Shown here piece by piece: positions 32,801 through 45,254 of a DNA stretch of 64,000 bases. The stretch is taken from assembly GCA_037039685.1 (NCBI GenBank), contig JAWNGF010000007.1, positions 310,001 through 374,000 on the forward strand, given 5' to 3'. How positions within the stretch are numbered: position 1 is the first letter of the stretch; the number at the start of each line of letters is the position of its first letter. The notes beneath the pieces were generated by a model that did no database searches, was not told where the DNA came from, and saw nothing but the letters and a program-made list of their open reading frames with translations. Made by a program: the position numbers and the translations under genes. Origin of the DNA: Ceratobasidium sp. AG-K (lineage: Eukaryota; Basidiomycota; Agaricomycetes; Cantharellales; Ceratobasidiaceae).

Positions 32801-32917
32801 GAGCGCCGATTTGCTTGTGCGTGCTCGCTTAGGTATAGGAGCACCAATTGCACAGCCACTCGGGCGCTCCTGAGTGCTCCTTTACCCAAGCGAGCACGTA
32901 TGAGCAAACCGGCGCTC
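32801..32917. repeat. 44-bp imperfect inverted repeat (hairpin)
   Basis: Left arm 32801-32844 (GAGCGCCGATTTGCTTGTGC...) matches the reverse complement of 32874-32917 at 38 of 44 positions; five of six mismatches are transitions. The spacer is 29 nt. It lies 75 bp before the left end of the DNA transposon. Confidence 0.75.
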
Positions 32918-32992
32918 GTTAGTTTCAGAGGATTTTGGTGACGTAATTAGGCGTTGATCACGTAAGCCACCTTCGTTGAGAATGGAGAATTA

Positions 32993-33008
32993 CTGGGGAC
33001 CGGCAATC
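32993..33008 (+). repeat. Left terminal inverted repeat
   Basis: CTGGGGACCGGCAATC, preceded by AATTA. Similarity to the other end continues weakly (CCAT) after one gap. Confidence 0.85.
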
Positions 33009-33472
33009 CCATAGTACACGTAAGCTTTTGATGGGGCATGCGGTTGGGCAGGTTTTGAGTAATAACCAATTCTCACGCTCATTTCAATGGGATACCGTTC
33101 TGCAGCCCGAAAGAGTGAGATTCGGGTCATATATGCTGTACCTAATTAAACAAAAAATTGCCCAGTGGGCATCGACTGGTGAATATACTCCGTTTCCGCT
33201 CCGGTGCGGCCAATGTGAACATAAACAGCAGAAATACCCTTCGCAAAAAAATATTCAAACCAGTCGTTGCCCTCTATATGCTATATATGCACCGTCAAAC
33301 TTGTCAGATTCGTTAAAATGAAGTTGTCGCGGGCTGCGGAGTGTTTGGGATGAATCTGGTGTTTTCATGCAAATTCTAGCATGATGACCGCTTATATAAG
33401 CTGGCAGGCTCAGTCCCCCAGCGACACTTCTCTATTTCCACCACCACCTCACTGGTGCTGTCATCCTGATTA

Positions 33473-36400
33473 ATGGCAAAATACAACACACGCCCAAGGA
33501 AAGGTCGATTAGCTCGACAGAAAGCAGCACATACTCGGATGCGATTGCCTTCCGGGTGCTTTCAAGGAGGTCCGAACGACGCCGTTGACTCGGAGATTGG
33601 CAGTTTGCATGGTGGAACACTAGATACAACACTTGGACCCTATAATGTAACTACTGTGAAGATGGTGCTCGATGAGAGAAAGAAACAATATGATAAGCTC
33701 AAAAATCGTCACAAGAGTGCCATACAAAGAGAGAAACGGGCCAAAGGAAAGGTATACCAATTAAGATACTTGTAAATCACCAATATCTAATCTTGTACAT
33801 TCATAGGTTCAAAATCTACTGGCGCAGTCGAGTATTATCGAGGGGCAACTGTCAAGTGCATTCAACGCACGAGATATTGCCAAAAACACACTCGAAAGAC
33901 TCCAAAAACAGGCGAATATTCAACAGGAAGAAATATCGACACTTCGAGATGATGTATGCGAGCTAGAAGAGCTTGTTACAAAAAGCTCTAAAGCACTCGT
34001 AGCAATGGCTATGGAACTACGAAGCAAGTCGCTTAAGACCCAGAGCCTTGAGGGACACCTAACATCGATGCGGCGGACATGCAATGCGCTCCGAAGAAGA
34101 ATTTCGCGAGGGCAAGCACGAGTCAAGAATTCAGCTGAAGTCAGCTCGGACAACTCGGAAAACCGCATTGATCGGTATTATCTCAAGAATAAGTCTGGGA
34201 TTATTCAGCCCAAGGCTCGAGATATGCTACGAAGGCTTTCCTGCGAAGGGATTGCAACAGAGCGCCTATCTAATGTTGTCAATATTGTTTCCGAAACATT
34301 GGGGATTGACATTGTTGGGTCTTTCAGTGCTCGAAGCGTAGTGCGGATTATGTTGGAGGGACTAGTCCAAGCTCAAATGCAGGTCGCTCACGAGATGGAA
34401 CAGGCAGAATGTAAGTCATTGGTACATGTAATCGCATATACTCAGTAAACTCACATAATAACATCAGATATCACTATATGTGGCGATGGTACAAGCATAA
34501 GAAATCAACAACACGAGGCAAAAGCCATATCAATTCGGATGCCTCAAAATCATGACGCCAGCAACTGTAATCAGGCCACATTAACTAGTGCTCTACCGTT
34601 GGTGCGATTGTTGGGGGTGCATAAAGCAGCAAACCACACCGCAAAGCAACAGCTTCACGGATGGATCAGTGCTCTTGACTCCTGTTGCAATATATACAAG
34701 CAAAGCCCACTTGGACAGAGCAAACAAATCGGTAGCAAACTAATCGCCCAGAAATTGCGTGGGGTTCTAACGGACCATGCAGCCGACCAGAGGCGCCTCC
34801 ACGAGCTGCTCTTACAATGGAAAAAGAGCTGCGATCGTGAAGTTCGGGCAGCAACAGCTTTAAAGACAATGACAACAGAAGAGCAGCTATATGCGCTGTC
34901 AAACTACATGGACAGTGCGACAGAATATGTTGATGACTGGCGGTCGCTTCCAAGTGATCAACAGGGGGCTCTCATGCACAATGCTTGGCTGGCACTAGCA
35001 GCTGAGATAGGCGAGTCTGAGTTTCGGAAACTTAACCCAGAAACTCAGTTCGACATCGATTTTGTTGCCTGGTCCGGTTGTTGTATGCATAAAGAGCTGA
35101 ATGCGGTTAAAGGCGGGGCTGCTGAAATGGCACAAGTGTGGGAAAACCTCAAGCTAGAGCCTCCGCTAGTACTCAGGAATACATACGAGGCCAAAATACG
35201 ATCAAATTTGCCTCATGATTGCTTGAACTGCGGCGGCATCAAGCTAGCAAGTTTGGCTGGCGCCCTGTTTAGACATAAGGATGAGAAAAAAGGCTATCAA
35301 CAGAGTGTAGATAACTCATTTGAGGTATGTAATTTGATAGTATACCTGTCGTATATCTGATGTTAAAATTCATTTCAGGAAACCTATGGGTACTCGAAGC
35401 GGTTTCCTGATACCAGTAATACACGGTACGGGTCTTACTGTGACGCTGCAACAGAGCTATTGCTTCATAAGGAGAAATACCTTGATCTCTTGGATACCAC
35501 ACGTCTTGCGAAAAACATACCCGAATTCGTTAATATTGAGACTAATGTGTCCGATGCACTCAAAGATATATCCACACTAACCAAACTTGCAGTCCTAGCC
35601 TTGTATGCACAGGCTGTAGGTCACCCGTATATGCGCCAGGTTCGTACCCCAGGGTTGAATGCGCTGGACCTTGGACCAATGCATACCCAGGTCAAAGAGT
35701 ACTGTAGGATGGTCAAGCAAAATCCCGACCTTCTACTTGGGTCCGATATGTCGACTACCTATGGTACATTTGATGGGAAACAATGGGATAGGCCCGACAT
35801 CATGTATTGTGTGCTATCCCTGATGCCACAGCTCCCAAATATACGCCCCGTTCTTGCTGCGTTCTTTGACGGAGCACTGCAGACCTGGGAGCGGTTTACT
35901 GTCGAGTTTGACGATGGCGGGCTAATTGCTAAGTCTACATTGGACCAGCGGCATAGTGCCTGGATGGCTCCTACAAACGATGTCAGCGAGGGGGCACTGG
36001 GTCAATGTCGCCAGATATTGCGCCGGGCACCAACAATGATGGATAACCAACGTAATGCTCGGGCAATGTGGAAACGGAATAATACCTACAACTGGGCAAA
36101 TAAAACACTTACCAGCCCAGACGAGACGTTTGTTCGAGAAGAGGCTCGACAACTCGATGCAAGTGGAGCTAGTCGAAAAGTTCGCTCCGAGTTGAATGCC
36201 GCATTGGAAGAGCGAGCCAAGCTCGGCCGGGCTCGACTGAAGAAAACGGCTGAACGGAGATTAGCTCAAGAAGAAAAAATGTCAAGGGTTCAGCTGTTAA
36301 ACAATGCAACATATGACGAGTTGGCTTCCAGGAGTCTCACGGAGATTGATCTCCAAATTGACAAACTACGCCAGGTGGGGGGGAACCAGATTATTCGTGC

Positions 36401-36602
36401 CCGTAGCACAATTGGGAATAAACAGGCTAAGATAAAGGCGCTACTAACAGGTTTCGAACAGCTGAAACTCCGCTTTGGCGACACCGCACCGATGAGAGAG
36501 CAAGACTTACCAAATGATTTCACCACAGATGTTGGCGTCGCTTCAGAGAGGTGCGGTCCGGAGGATTTGGAGATGCTGTTTGATGATGAGCCCGTTCTTT
36601 GA
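33473..36602 (+). CDS. Putative transposase of an unassigned fungal family
   Basis: Four exons: 33473-33751, 33807-34410, 34468-35324, 35379-36602 (987 aa, introns 54-57 nt), all joins in frame. Basic N-terminus (MAKYNTRPRKGRLARQK), then a long coiled coil (residues ~65-190), then conserved-looking blocks: YITICGDGTSIRNQQHEAKA (Asp301), LLGVHKAANHTAKQQLHGW, IYKQSPLGQSKQIGSKL, WSGCCMHKELNAVKGG (~res 500), GSDMSTTYGTFDGKQWDRPD, and MAPTNDVSEGALGQCRQIL (~res 785). The charged C-terminus is again coiled coil. The G-D-G-T Asp, the M-H-K-E-L-N block and the N-D-x-x-E-G-x-L-G Glu are candidate D-D-E-type catalytic positions; this is inference. I recall the block pattern from abundant agaricomycete 'hypothetical proteins' but cannot name a superfamily. 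Terminal repeats around it support the transposase role. Confidence 0.7.
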
Positions 36603-36775
36603 TGTCGTTGTAGCCGCAAAAATGTAGTTTATTATTGTACACATATCATATCATTGGTTTTATATACACAGTGCGTCTAAATACCGAGAATTGAAGGAGG
36701 CACGCTACGTTCGAGGTGTGCCCTATGAAAGATCGAATTTGTCCTGTCACGTGATACTGACACGCCTCGCATGGT

Positions 36776-36791
36776 GATTGCCGGTCCCCAG
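36776..36791 (-). repeat. Right terminal inverted repeat
   Basis: GATTGCCGGTCCCCAG, exact inverse of 32993-33008, followed by AATTA. Confidence 0.85.
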
Positions 36792-36796
36792 AATTA

Positions 36797-39050
36797 CCTT
36801 GCTTGCAAGGTCTCTCCAATCTGAAATGAAAATGTTTGATTTGACAGAAATTTATACTTATTGACCGTTGTTGATACTATACTGTGATTCCTTCCTTTTG
36901 TGCGCCTAACCTGGGAATATAGGTTACGGCCGCAGATCGGAAGCCTCGCACTGGTTAACGAATTGAGGATTGAAGTTAGCGTGCGTAACTTCGTGATCGT
37001 TACGATGGCGAGCCCCGCCTTGATACGGTGACATCCTGCGGTACTGAGTTCACGTTGGCATTTGTGCTTGTGTGGACACGTATGTGTATACCGTATGCCC
37101 CCGGAAGCGGAATTTCCCGGGGAAGCGGCATAAATATGTTTTTGAGTTATTGGTGACCTTCATTGTAGGTAAAGGTTCGGGCGAGGGGGATCATTACGCT
37201 CTCGGGAGTGCTGACTAAGCAAGGTCAGTGCCGCGCCGGCGGCGCTCATCGAGTGCAGGATCAGAGTCATGTCGCCAATTGCCTGTCGCTGTGTTAAGCG
37301 AACTCCGATAAACTCTCATGCTGTGGCGACTCTGTGAAAGACGGAGAAAATTAAGTTAATGACCTTCACCTTGCTCATCAAGGTCACTCACACAACGGAA
37401 TTGACGGCTCGATTTTGTGACGAGTCCAGACCCTGAATAATAAGTCATAGACTCCGAATGTGGTATACCGGGATGACACCGTTGCACTGAGTGCGCTATG
37501 GTTACAGCAACAACCGTCTCGGTTACCGTAGTGGCGTTCAATTATAGTCTTAGGAGGGAAACGTACGATGTTAGTGTATACGTTCTTTGAGAGCTTGGCG
37601 TCACTCAGCGAAAACCGCACGTGCTAGTAAGATAAGAGCTCGTTTACGCAAACGAGCCCTTACGAGCCTCAATTAGCACTGCGGTTTGCGCTGAGCATCC
37701 TGGTGCATGTGCCCCCAATTTCGAGCACGCATGCAGTTACATATGTCGGCAGGAATGCCTGTCCACCAGATGTGGGAGTTTTGGGCAATAGAAATGCCAA
37801 GTTGGAGTACATCGCTAAGTCAGATGTGGCCGGGATGCCATGGTGCAGAGGTGTGTCAAACCAAGTAGTGGGACAATCAGACGCCACCATTATGTCCACT
37901 GCAAGTCTTATAATTGAGAGTAGTTGGTACCCCAGGGGACTAATAGCCCCGAGTCCTGGTCACTGCGTAGGGTGTTCTAATCAACTGCGTGCTCGAGTCT
38001 GAGTGTTGCTGTTTGCAACGGGGGTTGATCACAGCAGCAGTCTGTGTCATTTCAGGCACGTTAGCCCCTCGCAAACGATGGCGCAAGAGCAGACCCCGTC
38101 CGGTAGAGTGTATATTAGAGCAGGATTAAGTCATCTTATACCTAGTGAATTTTCGCCCCGCGGGCTCAGATATAAATATTTAGGCCCGTATCATGTGATT
38201 CAGCGACAGAAGGAAGCCTCGTACACGACTCACGGAACTCACGGACACTCTCACCTCTGCAGGGAGGTCCCGAATCAGAGGCACAACGGCCCAACATCGG
38301 CTCGTTTAGTCGTAGAGACGGTCATTGCGACTTGCCTAAGTGTACAGGTAACTACATCGTGCAGTAGGCGATCCGTATAGTATGCATATTCTAAGTTAAT
38401 GATAAGTTAGATTGTCCTATGGTGAGCCAAGCGTTTCAGAACTGCTTGTGTTTGACTGTAATCGCAAATTGCTCGGGGCACATGTGTAAAGCTAGCCTAC
38501 ATGCAAGTTCAAGTGGGTAATCAAGCTCTTGGGTACACTATAAAATTCCATCGGAGAAGACATAAACGCGTTTTATACGAGCAAGGTGACATGTCATCGA
38601 AGACAACGTTTAGCTAGAGAATTTATATCTCCTGAACAATTTCTCGGCCCGCGGGAAATGCTCATTTGGCTTGGCGCCTTGAGAAATCCGGAAACGACCC
38701 AAAACCACTCTTGAGGAATATGATGCTATGAGGAAGCTTTGAAACAATCTTGGTGCATTAGATTTAATGTATTTGACGAGGCGCGGGGAACGCAAGTCGA
38801 GGGTAACGAGGTGGTTACACAACGGCGGGCTCTGAGCATGATGATATTTGCGGAGTGCTAACTCATAGTACAAAAACGCTTCAGACGATCAATAAACCAT
38901 GTGGCTACGTGGGGCCCCCCAAATTTGCTTGACTCTCTTATTCAACTTCCTCATCTCCAACGCTGGTGATCAGTTCATTGGACTTCGGAGTCCTCCCTCG
39001 ACTCGGAGCGCCGTTTCGAACTGGGGAGTCCAAAGTGGCGGCAGCCCGCT
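36797..39050. other. 2.2-kb stretch without recognisable genes
   Basis: Only frames under ~130 codons, none recognised. A small palindrome GCTCGTTT-ACGC-AAACGAGC is near 37636. I see no RNA gene. Confidence 0.5.
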
Positions 39051-39062
39051 GTCAAAAGGTGA

Positions 39063-40635
39063 TTAGGATCTGCACGAGTGAGAAAAGTGAAACTCCGTAC
39101 TCAAGAATAGTATCACGTTGATCAGGCCCGAAAGGGCAAGAATGCTGGCTCCAAGTGTGGTCGCCCACATTGGCATTTTCACTTTGTGGTTGAACTCTAT
39201 CAGGCGTATCAACGACTGCGGGATAATTACTAAGACGTAAGCTATTGTTGGTGCACGTCAGTAAGCAATTATTTATGTGAAGCACATGGTGTTACATATC
39301 GGATACCTAATATATCACGTTAAGATACAACGTCCGGAGCGAGGGGATTGCTGAGGCGTACCAGAACAGTTTTCGTGCCTCCATGAGTCGATTCTTGGCT
39401 GCTTCTGATTGTGCTGTCAAGCTTTCTGGCTTGCTGGTGCCCATAGGGTAGCTTGGCTGCACATTGACAAAAGTCATGAAATCGATCACGAGAAGGATGC
39501 GCACGTGAAGATGCTTACTTGGTGTTCCCTCTGATCGAGTTGTACGATATCAGACTCCCGAACGCTTGCACTCTGCCTTGGCCGCGGCCCACGGGTTCTT
39601 TCCGTTGAACGCACACCAAAACCCCAACCAGCATTACTAGACCCGTAAAACTCCAACCACACACCCCGTCTTCCAAAAAGCACTTTTAAATGACCACTTT
39701 CTTTGAGCAAAATCCCCGCATAGATGAGGAGTGTTACGCCAGCACAGATCCAGAACCACACGTATGTCGTCACAATTCGTTCTGTTGGATATGACCTGGA
39801 AATCCAACACCACTTTCCTAAAATATCGAATTTGAAGGCTGTTATTGCTGCTTATAAGAGAATCAACTGTACCTGCAATGCCATAATATTCTTGTTTTGT
39901 GTTTAGCGGGATGACCACCAAGAGGCAGAGCGAAATCCAAATCAGGCCAACAGTTGCAATGCCAATTACATGTGGGTGGTCGCTTGTTCCTTGCTTGTAG
40001 TGGATTGCCGAATATATTGCGATGATCGTTGTCGTCCTGGGAATTTTTCTCATGAAAATGCTAAATCAAGGATTCTAGGTACTTACCACGCCACACCCAC
40101 ATTCCCCAGCTGCTTTATTATTGCTTGAAGAGAGGAATGTGAGAATGTCGCATTAGCGTTTGCACAGCCAATGTATCCTCACCCTGAGAAGTACAGTACG
40201 AGCCCGTGTAGACTGTACGATCCACTGCCCACTTAGCATTCATAAAAGCACCTTGCGCCATTAGGAGGTCGCATACCAAAAGGTTGACCTCCTAGGTTTC
40301 AGCAAAAAGTACAATTCAATAGGAAGGATTGCATACCAGGTAGTACGGCCCAGGGCTTGTCAAGGGCTCGTTCTCCCAATGGTGACGGTTACCTATTATT
40401 TTGAAACACTAACAAGCACCATTTGTCGTATTCTTAGGTGCGGCAGTTTATTCTGCGACCCAAGCAACGCACAATAATATAAACCAGCAATCCTGCGACA
40501 GAAATTGCCGAGATCAGCGCTATCGTCGTTATTATCTAGGCAAGCATGTTAGTCGTGTCGCGGTACCCTAGGCGCAACGCTCACCCAAAGGCCACCTCGG
40601 TCACCCCCGGTGAGCTCAGTGCTAATAGGATCCAT
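39063..40635 (-). CDS. Seven-transmembrane G-protein-coupled receptor-like protein, copy 2
   Basis: Paralogue of the 29911-31560 gene with the same order of segments. ATG at 40635 (MDPISTELTGGDRGGLW), then TTIALISAISVAGLLVYII (TM1), VNLLVCDLLMAQGAFMNAKW (TM2), IIKQLGNVGVAW then TTTIIAIYSAIHYK (TM3), HPHVIGIATVGLIWISLCLL (TM4), CWISRSYPTERIVTTYVWFW (TM5 start), a loop with NRLMEARKLFWYAS, then AYVLVIIPQSLIRLIEFNH (TM6) and WATTLGASILALSGLINVIL (TM7). It ends TAA at 39063-39065, shorter at the C-terminus than copy 1. The exon structure is multi-exonic and I did not resolve every junction (the loop after TM1 is unclear), so partial decay is possible. Divergent from the RasGEF-like gene at 41212. 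Confidence 0.6.
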
Positions 40636-40785
40636 GATTTCTGTGGAAGACTTGAGTGGATCGTTCCCTGGACAGATGCGCTTCACTTATATACAAGCGG
40701 CCATGACTGACTTTCAAATATGCGGAACTATTCGCGGTCGGATGGGCACAATTCTTGCCATTCACTAATTCAAAAGTTCTGATCT

Positions 40786-40796
40786 GGGGGGGGGGG
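40786..40796 (+). repeat. G11 homopolymer
   Basis: Run of eleven G upstream of receptor copy 2, possibly length-variable. A C14 run occurs at 44847-44860 in the region before the other duplicate. Confidence 0.7.
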
Positions 40797-41211
40797 CTCG
40801 TCCTTTGCGCATTGCATTCTTGCGAGATCGACTGTTGTACTTTCGAGAATCCTGTAGATTCTATAGATTTTACCAGGCACATGGCGCTGTTCCAGGTACC
40901 ACCAAGGCTTTTCAGAAACACCCTGTGACCGCTTGGCGTCTAGCTTAAGATGAACCCCATACAAATCTGCGCGGGACTTCTGCTTTAGGAGGATTGAGCA
41001 CCGCGACAGACACTCGCCTGGCTCCTTTGGGCGATCCGATGAGCACAATGCTAGCCGTCACCTCTGTGCCAAATTCAACCAGGTTAGCGTCGTCGGCGGC
41101 TTGCTGGTCTCCATTGTTATATGACGTGCTCGGACAGAATCAGCCGCATCTCCTCCCCACCCTCTTTGGCAGACTCCCTCACAGTCCTAGCTCTTATTCA
41201 ATTCAACCAGG

Positions 41212-43695
41212 ATGTATCTCAGGGAAGACATGATTGAGCGGTACCTTGCTTCTAGTCGGCCTGCGTCATTCGACCTCGCCTGTCTGGGAGATGATATTGC
41301 CGCCACGGAAACGCTGCGGGTCTCACGTGTTATTGATATATGGTGCTTTCGTTCTGGCGTTCACGAGTTCCTTGTTGTACAACTAGAGTCGTCGAGATTA
41401 GAGCGGAAGTTTTGGATGCGCCTTGACCGAATGCCTGAGCTCAGTCGGGCGGCCCTTAGGATATCTCAACAAGCAGCGCCTGCATATGATGCATACTCCC
41501 TTAACTATGATTACGACACACTAGTTCTCCGTGAAAGCAAAAAAAAAGAGCTTGTAGAAGCATTGACACAACTATCTCAAGCGCCTTCAATGATGGACCT
41601 AGTGCTACTTATGAACATCATTCGGGATGTTTCAAAGCGATGGCAACTGTTGGGCACAAATTGCCGTTGGTTTTGTGCGGTCACTCTCGACTCGCTGCAA
41701 CGGCAGTTTGGTGGGAAATGGATGGTGAATGCTCTTCACTGCGGTGTTGGAAACTTTCGCGGGTTTCATGAGCCTGCAACGATGAGGGTACGGGAACTTT
41801 ACCAGCCTCGGTTCCAGCCTCGTCAACGCTCTGGAGTCCCCTCTGCAATCGTCGTAGGTATGAAATGCTCCAGGTTTATACTACCTTCTTTAAACTAACT
41901 CGTTGCTTAGCGGGAGCCATTTCAATGGCGGTGGCCAGTGCTTCCTCAAGCGTTAACGACATAGGTGGGTAAGCCCCAGTTTTCATTCCCGGACCTCTAG
42001 TTATTTTGAATTATCGTGGTGCCAGACCCTGCAGCGAAAGCGAGGTAAGTGAGCTATTGGTTTGTTCCTTGCACTTTTGAATCAAGTCTGCAGGGCCGAA
42101 CAAACTGATGGAATGGTTAGTCCTCTACCATGATATCCTGTTACCTAGACCGAATTCAACTCCCTACCGCTAGAAAGAGCCAAGTATCCAACAGGATATG
42201 TATGGTTCGACCAAAATAGGTCATGCCGCGAGGCTTGATAGCATCGTTGGCAGTCTAGTTAACCCGGACGGTGCGTACTCTATCTAAGTTGAAGCAAGCT
42301 GCTCATCACCAACTTCCAGTCCCCGAACTCCAGGACAAAGCGTTGGTGCGAAAGATTTTAGCGATGCAAGCATTATCTACCCCACGGGAAATGTGGGAGT
42401 GTTTCAGACGGTACTTGTCTGGCTCACATGAACATGCGTTGACCATGCAGATTCAAAGGTATCTGATTCCTACTTCACCCAACAAAAACCTGGCCAGCTA
42501 ACGTAGTCAAGGGTCCTGAAACTGAGCCGCCTTTGGGCACATAATTGCCGAGTGCCCAGCCAGCTGTTGGCGGAAATGAGAATCACGTTTCAGCACGTGG
42601 ACCTGGATTCGCCCCAATGGCCTGATCGATCCTTCCATAATTTATTAAACACTTTGACGCCTACTACGGTTCGATCCCTGTAGTTCACACTCACGTTAGA
42701 AGCGCTGCTTACGAGTTCCACAGATGTTTGGGCAAAATGAGCCTACTAATTCTAGGCACCACAGGACGTGTACGGAAGATATCCTAAGTATTTCTCCTGA
42801 GCGCACCGCTGGCCTTTTGCGAAGCATGGAGGTCGAGATGCGATCGGTCTATCTGGAAGCTGAGATAACCTCCTTTTACTCTTGGTACTGCGGTTCAAGA
42901 GCAACTACCGAACCCACTCAGTGCATTTTGCCCTTTTCTGAAACGGTAAGTTTCACTTGAAACCCAACAGTCGCGCTGGGCACGAGCTGGCGGAATTAGG
43001 TAGTCATCTGGGTTAAAGCATGCTTCATATCTGCGGGGGATAGCAAGGCAAGACTAGCCGTGTTCAATCATTTTGAGAAAGTGGCCAAAGTACGTAAAAA
43101 AAAGCACGTCACCTGCAGCCTTTAACAATACCTTAGGAGTGTTATAAACGGCACAACTATGCGACTACAATATCAATCGTAACGGCCCTGGTGGAGCTCA
43201 ATGTTCAAACATTAAAGATTACATTCAAGCGGATAGGCGAGAGGACTGTAAAGGCTCTAAGGAAGCTAAAAGCCGACTGCCTTCGACACCATCCAGGGGC
43301 AATCACATCTCGGCGCTTCCCAGTGCCCATTTGGCCGCTCCATCTTAGTGAGAGAACCCACCGAAGAAGTACGAACTTTGCTGACCATGCCTTTACTCCA
43401 AGGTGCTCAACGAGAAACTATTCAACTCCTGGAGGGCTTGAAAAGTGACCCGCACGACTACCTCAACACTGAAGACCTGATGAACAAAATCTGCCTTGCT
43501 GATACGCTGAGGCTTCATCAGATGCGGCCCGAGCCGGTCAAACTTGAATTTTTAGGATGTAGCGCGCTCCTCCTGTCGTCTATGGAGGATGGATGCCGGA
43601 AGTGGAATCAGCTGAAGGATCCTCACTATCTTGCCCAGATACAATATGACGAACGCGTCGAGCGTGACCGCGTGAGATCAAGTGGTATTTATTAG
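41212..43695 (+). CDS. RasGEF-like domain protein, copy 1
   Basis: Multi-exon gene. Exon 1 starts at ATG 41212 (MYLREDMIERYLASSRPASF) and runs to about 41857. Several micro-exons follow (readable: ISMAVASASSSVNDIG; AEQTDGM), then larger exons with KLKQAAHHQLPVPELQDKAL and TPREMWECFRRYL (42271-42460), ERTAGLLRSMEVEMRSVYLE (42740-42948), and VVIWVKACFISAGDSKARLA (~43000-43090). That last exon joins ECYKRHNYATTISIVTALVE through an intron ending near 43137. The last two resemble the helical core of Cdc25/RasGEF catalytic domains (RAKVLEKFI-x-IA, NNYNTLMAIVSAL), which activate Ras GTPases. The later catalytic motif P-C-I-P-F-L-G is not visible, so activity is doubtful. The N-terminal ~200 residues (FRSGVHEFLVVQLE, GTNCRWFCAVTLDSLQRQFG) are not recognised but are shared with copy 2. 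Stop at 43693-43695. Confidence 0.55.
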
Positions 43696-43699
43696 TGCC

Positions 43700-45240
43700 A
43701 ATTCCGGAAAAAATCCTTGTGATATCATAAAAAAATTCTTTATATTTCATCAACCATATTGGCGAATTGATACTAATGCGAAAGCGATGCACCGTTATCA
43801 TTTTCGGGAGGTTTGGGGCTGGAAAGGCTGTCGGATGCTTCCGAACAGAGGAACTTCCTTAATTTGATCGCGGAGGGCAAGGTGAACGCCAGCAATGACA
43901 ATTAGGATGGAACAAATAACGGGAGATATTCAAAATACCCAAACGTACGCGTGAGCTATGGGAGGCAAAGAGCCCCAGGAATCAATGCAAACACGGTGAC
44001 CGCTGATCGCTAATTGAACGCCTTACCCCAAATTTGTCACCCAGAAGCTAGTACAGTCCTTGATCTGAAAATGATGCGGGATGTCACTATATGCGTCAAT
44101 TGGGGTTTCTTTCCAGAACTATGGCCCCTCGGCGCTCAAAATGACGAGAGGGCCAGGGGCGAAACATGCCTCGACTTGGTCTGGTGATTTACATGTGAGT
44201 CGTGAAGGGATGATTGGTTGTCGCTCGTCTGGTCGAACGTTTGCCCACGCTCTGATTGGCGGCGAATGGCGCTCACTGAATAGAGAGTGGGGTGAGTGTG
44301 CCTTTAAAGTGGCCCATAGTGGCCGAGTAAGAGAGGAGAACAAGGTACGAAATCGCTCGCGTGCCTCGCAGGAATTGAATGAAAGTATATCCACGAGGGG
44401 ATGGGTAGCCTTTTCGGGTCCGCACCCGTCACCCAGAAAGCGCCGAGCGGCCCTGACATCGGCTTGAGGCGAATTTGGCGCAATGATGCCCAGGACACGC
44501 AGCAGTGCACAGCAAAGGAGCCTACGATCGTATTCACTTGCTACATTAGCGCTCCATTCGACGTTGAACTGCGGAGATCTACGGTCAAGCTCTGTCAGCG
44601 TGCTGGGCAAGGCAGCCGGCCTGTACTAGTACATGCCGCCCAGCTCCGAATCACGCATAGCCCAGGCTCCGAGGGTGGTATTCTATTCAGACGTTCACTG
44701 GTACGCCTAAAGTTGATAGCGCGCTACCTGTCATGACCTTGTGGTACTATTGTGGCCGCCCTTGGGAGTCGAAGCGGATTGCCAGCTGCCGAGGGGACGG
44801 AACCAGTTACTCGGAAGGTTAGAATAGAATTTGGTGCTCAATTTCTCCCCCCCCCCCCCCGACCCTTCTCCGACCGTCGTGGCGAACGTTGGAGGTCTCG
44901 GAGCATATTGTTTGATTACGTCGGGTACTAGGGCGTCTGTTTAAGGGCCTGGTTCTTGGTGATGGTCAGTGTGATGTATGCTTCGTGCTGGCTGCGGAGG
45001 TATCCATAGAGATACAAAGCTGGTGACGTAAGTGCACGGCATACGACGGATACAAATATCCATTTACATCTGCGTTTACTAAGTTAAGCGTAATGGTGGT
45101 AATATCCGCCGTGCGGGTTCTCACCACATAAGCAGGGCATCGAATCATAGAGTCCAACTTTCCGGGTTGTATATCGGGAGGAGAGGGGAACAAAAAATTT
45201 CTCCTCGCAGTGTGGTGTCGACGGACGGGGACGGAGACTG
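43700..45240. other. 1.5 kb without a recognised gene; possible extra degenerate copy of the duplicated block
   Basis: Around 44462-44520 a frame reads LRRIWRNDAQDTQQCTAKE, weakly like STQIWDNDFQDAAILQSQE (31790) and LTQIWYNDVQDAVVSHSQK (45605), so part of this stretch may be another old copy. A C14 run is at 44847-44860. Long frames on both strands at 44080-44610 look accidental. Confidence 0.35.
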
Positions 45241-45254
45241 TCGCTCTTCGACGG

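Larger units (their letters stand above)
32988..36796 (+). mobile_element. DNA transposon, 3.8 kb, with 16-bp TIRs and 5-bp target duplication
   Basis: Ends: CTGGGGACCGGCAATC at 32993-33008 and its exact reverse complement at 36776-36791. Both are flanked by AATTA (32988-32992 and 36792-36796), a 5-bp target duplication. Inside is one gene (33473-36602) filling most of the 3,799 bp. Clean ends and an open gene suggest a recent, possibly active insertion. The superfamily is not assigned: 5-bp duplications are known for Transib among others, but the protein does not look like Transib. Confidence 0.85.

Noticed and set aside
33473..36602. Host nuclear coiled-coil protein instead of a transposase
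   Set aside because: Exact terminal inverted repeats and a 5-bp target duplication enclose precisely this gene, which argues for a transposon-encoded protein.
40786..40796. G11 run (and C14 at 44847-44860) as phase-variation switches
   Set aside because: Both lie in noncoding DNA with no promoter spacing to suggest a switch; kept only as simple repeats.
44119..44610. 163-codon minus-strand frame
   Set aside because: Overlaps a + strand frame of similar length; no recognisable domain, no splice-supported extension, and it crosses a stretch that resembles the duplicated noncoding block.
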